NCBI RefSeq assembly: GCF_030272615.1
Contig: NC_081405.1
Coordinates: 611,567,065 to 611,631,064 of the forward strand
Source of the DNA: Cryptomeria japonica
Taxonomy: Eukaryota; Streptophyta; Pinopsida; Cupressales; Cupressaceae
DNA length: 64,000 nt
Direction of reading: 5' to 3'
Both the position numbers and the translations under genes were made by a program. Below, piece after piece: positions 57,601 through 64,000 of this stretch. The notes below the pieces were generated by a model. The model was not told the DNA's origin. It worked only from the letters and a program-made list of their open reading frames with translations, and made no database searches. Positions within the stretch are counted from its first letter, which is position 1. Every line of letters begins with the position of its first letter.

Positions 57601-58715
57601 GGCCTTCTATTCTATATAACATTTACAATTGGCAAGTGTTTGAGGATGACGATGAAATACTGAAATTTATTCAGTGTATTGACCAGTATGAGGGACAAGA
57701 AATTGATTTCAATGCATTTATGGAAGTTGTGGATGGCAAGGAGATAGTTTTTAGAAATGAAGTAGTACAATTGAAGACAAATAAGATTCCCAAAGGTTTA
57801 GTTGCATTAGAAAGGTTGTTTGATGGAACTAACAACTATGCTCATAAACCAACTTTGGCACAAAAAGAAGATTTGGAGGATGTAAACTTGGGAACTAAAA
57901 CATCACCAAAGATGGTTTATATTCGAAAGAAGTTGAGCCCAAATGTTAGGACATTATTGATTTATTTTTTGAGAAAATATAAACATGTGTTTGTGTGGTC
58001 TTATGAAGACTTAAAAGATTATAGGGAAGATCTTTTTCAACATGAAATTCTGTTGAAACTAGATGCAAATCCTTTCTGACAAAAGCAAAGGCCTATAACG
58101 CAACACTAGCTCCTAAGATGCAATAAGAGTTAATGAAACTCAGAGATGGGGAAATAATTAAGCCTATCATATAATCATCCCGGGTTTCCAATTTAGTACT
58201 AGTATATTAGAATTTGTGTTGATTTCAGATTTTTGAATGTATCTTCATTGAAATATAACTACCCTCTACCAAACATGGAAGCTATGCTCCAAAGAGTTTC
58301 TAGGTGTGATTTGTTGAGTATGATGCATGGTTTCTTTGGGTACAACCAGGTAAAAGTTAAGGAGTCAAAATAGTACAAGACAACTTTTACATCTCCTTGG
58401 GGTACTTATTTATATGTCAGGATTCCATTTGATCTAACTAATGCAGGTGCCACTTTTCAAAGAGCCATGAATGTGGCTTTTGTAGATTTGATTAACATCA
58501 TCATTGTTGTTTATCAGGATGATCTTACAACCTATTTTAAGAGGGTTGAGGATCATTATATGCATCTAGAAAAGATATTTGTAAAAGCTTTAGAATATGG
58601 TGTTTCATTAAATCCAAAGAAATATAATTTTGGTGTGACAGAGGGTAAATTGCTTGGCCACATTGTTTCAAATGATGGCATAATGATAGATCCAGAAAAG
58701 GGTTGTATCCATTGA
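57601..58715 (+). pseudogene. Reverse transcriptase of the Tat-like element
   Basis: LSPNVRTLLIYFLRKYKHVF then VWSYEDLKDYR (57930-58030) is the usual segment ahead of gypsy RTs. After several stops: RICVDFRFLNVSSLKYNYPL, GFFGYNQVKV, FTSPWGTYLYVRIPFDLTNA, GATFQRAMNVAFVD, VVYQDDLTTYFK and LEYGVSLNPKKYNFGV. The catalytic box is YQDD (58509-58520), a variant of the common YLDD/YVDD with both Asp residues kept. It copies element RNA into DNA. Stops around 58080-58220 and at 58369 break the frame. Confidence 0.75.
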
Positions 58716-59571
58716 TAAAATTCCAATCCCCAAGATTGTGAAAGCTATTCAATCCATCTTTGGTCAAATTAGCTTTGTGAGAAGATTTATTTCTAATTTT
58801 GTAGAGATTTTCAAGTGTATTACCAAGATGCTTAATAAGGGTGCTAAACTAGAATAGATAGGTGAGGCATTGGAAGATTTTGTAAGAATAAAGAGAGCTA
58901 TTAAAGAAGATCTAGTCCTAAAATCACCCAATTTTGACAAGCCATTTCAGATCCTTTCATTTGCCTCATTTCACATTTTTGCTACAGTTATGTTGCAAAA
59001 GAATGATGAAGGTTTTGAGCAGCTATATCCTTCTTTAGGAAGTCTCTTTAGGTGGCAGAATTAAAATATGAGATTACTAAAAAATAGGCTTATGCCTTGG
59101 TCAAAGAAGTAAATAATTTTAGGTCATACTTGGTAGGTGCCAAGGTCATTGTGTATGTCCCCAATGCAGCTATGAAAGACATAATTTTTTAGTTTAAAGT
59201 AATTGGTCGTAGCTGCAAATGAATTAATAAAATCTAGGAGTTTAATATTAAAATCCAAATTACCAATTTGGTTAGAGGTTTAGGACTTGCAAAATTAATG
59301 GTAGAAATAAATTTGGAGGCTTTTCAAGTAAACAATGTGTCAACAGATGATCAGGTACTGACAAGTATCGGAAGGCAACCTTGGTATTCAAACATTTTAT
59401 TTCTTAAGAAATATGATGTGTCCTAAAGAAATGAGTGATAATCAGAGGAGGACATTGAAGTTACAAGCCCAAAGGTATGTGTTAATCAAGGGTGATCTGT
59501 TTTGGAAAAATAAAGATGGTATATTGTTGTTTTGTTTAGATGAGTCACAAGCTAAAAGGGCGTTAAGATAA
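58716..59571 (+). pseudogene. Classical gypsy RNase H / connection region, first Asp missing
   Basis: IVKAIQSIFGQISFVRRFIS is the RT connection. LKSPNFDKPFQILSFASFHI then FATVMLQKND follows, where gypsy RNase H has 'F.l.tDAS…'. The first catalytic Asp is Phe (SFAS). Then NNFRSYLVGAKVIVYVPNAA and further stops. A degenerate RNase H at this place with an intact archaeal-type RNase H elsewhere parallels the degenerated connection domain of retroviruses, but decay of a dead copy is an equally simple explanation. Confidence 0.6.
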
Positions 59572-60621
59572 ATGCATGAAAGAGTTTGTGGAGGACATTT
59601 TACAACAAAGACAACTACCTGTAAAGTTCTTAGTGTGGGTTATTATTGGCCTACACTTTTTGCTGATTCTTACCAACTATTATTAAAATATAAACCATGC
59701 CAACAAATTTCTAGAAAACTCAAGTATTCTGGAGCATTACGACTTAAGGCTCCATTTCACCAATGGGGAATAGATTTCATAGGTGAAATTAATGAAAAAT
59801 CTAGTGGTGGCCATAGATGGATCTTGGTGGCAATTGATTATTTTACCAAATGGATAGAGGCCATTCCCACCAAACAAGCTACCGGTAAAGTTATAATAAA
59901 TTTCATGTTAGACAAAATACTCACAAGGTTTGGTGTACCTGCAAAGCCAATTATGGATAATGCCATGTGCTTCAGGTTAGAAGAGTTTAATAATTTCTGT
60001 GAATCCTATGGAATTATAATGTCATATTAATCCCCATATCATCCTCAAGGAAATGGACAAGCAGAGTCTATCAATAAGAGTCTTATGAAGATTATAAAAA
60101 GGATCTTAGAGAAGAACAAAAGAGCTTGGGATTACAAGTTGAGACTTGCATTATGGGCTGACAAGGTAACTATAAAAAAGGCCATAGGAAAATCTTCGTT
60201 TGAACTAGTTTATGGGTCTCAGGCAAGAATGTCCCTCAATAATCTGCTTCCTGTGTACAAGTTCATCCATGAGGAAGATGATGCTATCATGAAACCAATG
60301 GAGAATATGATAATACATCTGATTGGATTAGATGAAATAAGAAATGGAGCACTAAAGAAAAATGCTAAGTTATAGTAATAGACCAAGTATTTGTTTGATA
60401 AGAGGACTACACAAAGAAAATTTCAGGAGGGAGATTTAGTTATGATGTGGAATGCCAGAAGCCAAGAGAAAGGAAAACATGGAAAGTTTGAGTCTCTTTG
60501 GCTTGGTCCTTTTGAAATACTTGATAAACATGGAGAGGACTTGTATTTCTTCCATAATATAAAAGGTGAAGTTTTGGAATTTCCAGTGCATGGACAATTC
60601 CTTAAGAACTTGTTTGCTTAA
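59572..60621 (+). pseudogene. Integrase of the Tat-like element
   Basis: The N-terminal zinc domain HERVCGGHFTTKTTTCKVL … YKPCQQ has lost its first Cys (Tyr). The catalytic core has Asp (HQWGIDFIGEI, 59773), Asp (KPIMDNAMCF, 59956) and Glu (GNGQAESINKSL, 60064), so the DDE triad is complete. TAA at 60028 and a stop near 60373 interrupt it. The C-terminal domain, FQEGDLVMMWNARSQEKG then ESLWLGPFEILDKHGE, is a GPY/F-like module ending at 60621. It inserts element cDNA into host DNA. Confidence 0.8.
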
Positions 60622-60766
60622 ATTTTTCTTATCCAGGCATGATAGTTTTAGGTTGTACATTTTGTATTTATCCTTTAGTTTAAGGTTTTGGTTAGGACTG
60701 GTCTACCACCCAGAGTTTGGCTTCTCTCCTTAAGCATGCTGCTTAAGCATCCCCAACTAGAGCTGC

Positions 60767-61646
60767 TGTTAAGATTGTTGATTTTATGTTTTCCTCATCT
60801 TGGTTTATCCATGATAAGTCTTTCAAGTAAAAAAATTAAAATTTTTGGCTAAGTGTTTATGCTCTATGCACCTTGGGTTGGCCCTTTTTCTATTTTGTCA
60901 TTGACTTGTTCAACTGATTTTGTTTTTTTTAAGGTCTCCATTTGAAGGGTTTATGTTTGTATCGTAACTGACGCATTCTATGTTCCCTAGAACGCTTTTA
61001 CTAACTGGCTAGGTTTATACTTAGGGATTTGTTTTATTTTCCAAAGTTTACATCGCACGACCCTTTGAACCATTGTAATGATTTAACTCCCTATGTGGTG
61101 CATAGAGCGCTTTATAAGTTCACCCCACTTCCCCATGGTATTTCTAATTATTTCTTATGTTGTAGCGCGGGTGTGTGGGGAAAGGTTGTAAAGAATAAAA
61201 TATGGTGCCCCACACCCCAGCATTGTTGAAAACTATTTCCTATGTTACCATATGAGTATGTGGCGAAGAAAAGGAAAAGAAGGTTCCAAAGGAGATATTG
61301 ACCCCGCAACCTCGTAGTGTAATAATATATTGCCAAGTTAAGTTTGCAGGTGTGTGGGAAGGAATATAAGAAAGACATACAAGGGGATGTTGACCTCACA
61401 CTCCCACGATAGGAGGACCCTGCATCCCCGCGATGTTAATACCAACTGGAAAATGTGTAGTGCGGGCTTGTGGGGTTAACTCTAAATAATTCAAAAAAGG
61501 TACCAAATGGATGTCCATGGTGGAAGTCAAAAGTGGTCCTACCATTGGATCTGATGAAGTGGTGTGCATTGACGACTGGATTTCAAAGTGGTGCACGACT
61601 ATTTGTTGCCTATTCAAAGTAGTTTTCCAATAATGCCAAAGGGACA
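60767..61646 (+). repeat. LTR2, shared between two tandem Tat-like copies
   Basis: Starts TGTTAAGATTGTTGATTTTA and ends AAAGGGACA; TATA word GCTTTATAAGTT at 61109-61120. About 62 bp shorter than LTR1, mainly from a deletion near 61410. No polypurine tract precedes it (CCAACTAGAGCTGC). Directly after it comes a second PBS and another ORF1, so it is the 3' LTR of one copy and the 5' LTR of the next. Confidence 0.8.
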
Positions 61647-61652
61647 TGATTT

Positions 61653-61670
61653 TGGTGCCAATTGCAAGGA
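61653..61670 (+). promoter_or_regulatory. Second putative primer-binding site
   Basis: TGGTGCCAATTGCAAGGA, identical to the site at 48141 and at the same 6-base distance from the LTR end. Confidence 0.5.
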
Positions 61671-61942
61671 AAAAAATTCCAATCTTGAAACAACATTTCC
61701 CACTTTTCTTTTTGGATGTTGGAAAAAATTGAAGCCTAGAGTGGGAACAAAAGGAATTGCCAGCACAAAGCATTGGATGGCGCAAAAATTCTACAACAAT
61801 GGAAACAATTGAACAATAACTGAAGTTTTATCCTTCTTATGTCTTTTCAAAGCAGAAAGTTTCATTTCCAAAATTAAGGGTTAGGGTTGTGTATACCAGT
61901 AAAAGGATTTTAGGAACCCTAGTGTGCACATAATCTCTGAAA

Positions 61943-64000
61943 ATGATGAAGAAGGGGGAGTCTTCTATGAGTAAGAAGAAACAAAAGGTTAGAGAGAAAG
62001 TGGAAACACCTCCGGTAGGATCCCTTGTGCTAATAATTCAAGACCAACTTGAACAATTGGAAGGTGACAGGGTTGAGACTACCACTCGGGTTGAGGTTAC
62101 AAAGCCAAAGACCCCCAGGAAAAGAAAAATAGAGGCAAGAGAGTTGTTTGCTCCTAAGGAGAAAAATCCTAGTGCTTCTAGGAAGAAGGAAGTAAAACCT
62201 ATTGAAGAAGGGAAGATTGTGGAAAATTTGAATGTTGAGCATGAGATCCTTGCAAAGAGGTTGGAGGAGCATGCTTAAAGGCCTAAAGTAAATGTGGAAG
62301 CCCCACAAGCCTCCACAAGGAAAAGGAGATCTTTATGTCAAGATCGTTTGGATGTGCTCCCTATATCCACCATGAACAAAAATGATAGTAATGATCTCAA
62401 GGACATGTGTTGCACTGTGCAAATGCATATATCCCTTAGAGAGGGTGGAAACTATTCTTATATTTCTATGAAAATAAGGATGAGCCTATTCCCAAGTGTA
62501 ATCCATGGTCTTTGAATATGGCTTGGCTCATTGTGTCTAATATTTTTATTGAAGTTGATCTTATTAGATATCTAGAAACCATGTAGTATTCATCTTCAAA
62601 GAAAATAAGAGGTGTAGAGGGTCATGTCCTAGTGGATATAAGTGAATTGCCAATCGTTAATTGTTTTGGCTTAACTAGGCAAGGCCAGTTAAAATTGATG
62701 AGAAAAAATTTGAGGCAGACTACAAGAGGAAAATGAGAACATACAGAGAGAAGGAAGTGCCTCTTTTCAGGCTCAAGGATTGGCAGCTTAGTACTCTTCC
62801 TATACTGCCATTTGACAATGAACCCTTTTCTGTTAATAAATTTGAGCAATGCTTTATTAAAACATATTATGCCTTGTGCCAAATATTGGGGTTAGATGTT
62901 GAAGACAAGGTCCCTTTATGGATATTGTTAATGGCCACGAGGATTCATCACAAATATGTTAATTTGGAATATAATTTTGTTTCATATTTTTCCAAACAGA
63001 TCAATGAAGGACTATTGAGGATTGTGCAAAACCCCTAGGAGATCAAGTTCAAATATTTCTCTCTATTGTGTCATCATATTCTATTTCAACATAAATATGA
63101 ATGGAATGGAGAGCTTCAATTAAAATTACATGACAATAAAGGCATGTGATACCCAATTTAGAGGTGGTGTTACATTTGGGATGGGTGATCTAATGTGGTA
63201 GATTAATTGATTTTTCACCAACACTGTGTAATGAGGATTATACACTAGATGGGATACAGAGTGGAAAAGATACCAACAAGGTTATGGATTTTTTGAGGCA
63301 AAAGGATAGAAGGATGGATAATGGTGGCATATTTAACTTTGTTGATTGGTTCTTATTCTCCAATTATACTCTTATTAGAGTATATGGTTTCCCACAACCA
63401 CCTCATCAGTTACCAAAATTTGTTTCCCCAAGACTTTCTTTTCTTGAATTTATGTGGAAGTTCCTTTGGATGGAGAAAATGCATACATTTGGTCAGAAGA
63501 GAGGATCTTTTCTTCCTAGGTTGACTAGGTTTGGTGATTTTGCTATTGGAGACAACGTTTTGGAAACATTGCAAAATTCTATCATTGTAAGATATACTTT
63601 GAAATTTGGGAGTCGAAAAACTATGATCGTGAAGGCTTCATGGAATGGCTTAAGGATGGACATATGAATAACAACCATTTTGTACATTATTTAGATTATA
63701 GTAAAGATGTCATAATAAATTGCTTTGATACTACTTTTTTTATTCAGAAAAAAGATAAAGTGGGCTATCCTTATCATGATTAAGGATGAAATGAGAAAGA
63801 GATACCCTAACTTTGAAATTTTTTATAATAAATAAAGTAGTGAAGTGAAAAGAATAGAAACTATGATAGAGAATTTTCAAATTATATGATGAAGGAAAAT
63901 ATGAGCTTGATGAAGAAGAAGCAAGGAAAGATGTTTAGGCCCCTCTTTAGTCTTCAAATGAAGTAGGCCAAGGATAATTGTTTGAGGGATCAAATGAGCA
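61943..64000 (+). pseudogene. ORF1-D: second ORF1 copy of the Tat-like family, runs out of window
   Basis: Starts MMKKGESSMSKKKQKV with a true ATG pair at 61943. It contains an extra ~70-bp segment (EEGKIVENLNVEHEILAKR) absent from ORF1-C. Later: RTYREKEVPLFRLKDWQLS, FSVNKFEQCFIKTYYALCQI, IFNFVDWFLFSNYTLIRVYG, TLIRVYGFPQPPHQLP (uninterrupted here) and SFLPRLTRFGDFAIGDNVL. Fewer stops than ORF1-C. It is truncated by the window end, so whether gag-pol follows is unknown. Confidence 0.6.

Larger units (their letters stand above)
47193..61646 (+). mobile_element. Tat-like Ty3/gypsy LTR retrotransposon, 14.5 kb
   Basis: Bounded by two related LTRs (47193-48134 and 60767-61646). Internal order on the plus strand: PBS, ORF1-C, gag, protease, archaeal-type RNase H, RT, RNase H, integrase. 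Size, the extra RNase H and the large ORF ahead of gag point to the Tat/Ogre side of Ty3/gypsy. Every ORF has stops, the LTRs have visibly diverged, and LTR2 lacks about 60 bp relative to LTR1, so the element is old. It inserted into a copia-like element on its left. The right LTR leads directly into a second PBS and ORF1 rather than host sequence. Confidence 0.8.

Overview
The window looks like a stretch of a very large, repeat-filled seed-plant nuclear genome, most likely a conifer. No gene in it is clearly intact. Almost all recognisable coding sequence is transposon-derived and carries stops or frameshifts. Introns, TATA boxes, hAT, LINE, Ty1/copia-like and Ty3/gypsy Tat-type elements are all plant-like. 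The one resistance-type exon (a TIR domain) has a wording (FINHCAKDVKKT) that resembles conifer TIR genes.

Layout. 0-6.5 kb: a non-autonomous hAT-like element (159-1154), then scattered exon-like scraps on both strands. 6.5-13.75 kb: a long leader with two arrays of short CpG-bearing motifs, followed by a large ORF ('ORF1-A') split by a complete solo LTR with a 5-bp target duplication. 13.75-16.35 kb: LTR-like promoter sequence. 16.35-19.7 kb: a degenerate DUF659-type hAT gene containing a MITE and a 47-bp inverted repeat. 19.7-20.1 kb: a tRNA-related repeat. 21.1-22.4 kb: a broken TIR gene with three identical 153-bp units on its 5' side. 23-25 kb: two clusters of evenly spaced palindromes. 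26.4-27.6 kb: LINE remnant (minus). 28-31.7 kb: degenerate coding scraps and a copia-like LTR. 31.7-35.3 kb: a 900-codon hAT transposase pseudogene with promoter, intron and a putative binding-site array. 36.4-40.4 kb: a second ORF1 homologue ('ORF1-B', minus) with a G-patch motif, and four tandem ~240-270-bp units on its 5' side. 42.4-43.9 kb: a retropepsin scrap and a small unrecognised gene-like pseudogene. 44.5-47.2 kb: an ATTCGCC motif array and a copia-like fragment. 47.2-64 kb: a 14.5-kb Tat-like Ty3/gypsy element (LTR, ORF1-C, gag, PR, archaeal-type RNase H, RT, RNase H, integrase, LTR), whose downstream LTR runs directly into a second copy (PBS plus ORF1-D) that leaves the window.

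The most interesting threads are: (1) one family of very large ORF1 proteins occurs four times, only once with pol, and shares a T-x-x-R-x-x-G...P-x-x-L-P signature; (2) an RNase H domain lies between protease and RT in the Tat-like element, while the normal RNase H has lost its first Asp; (3) several unrelated elements carry arrays of short motifs, two of which are spaced at about 32, 42 or 53 bp, close to whole numbers of DNA helical turns.

All homology calls are from motif recognition by eye; no database search was run.
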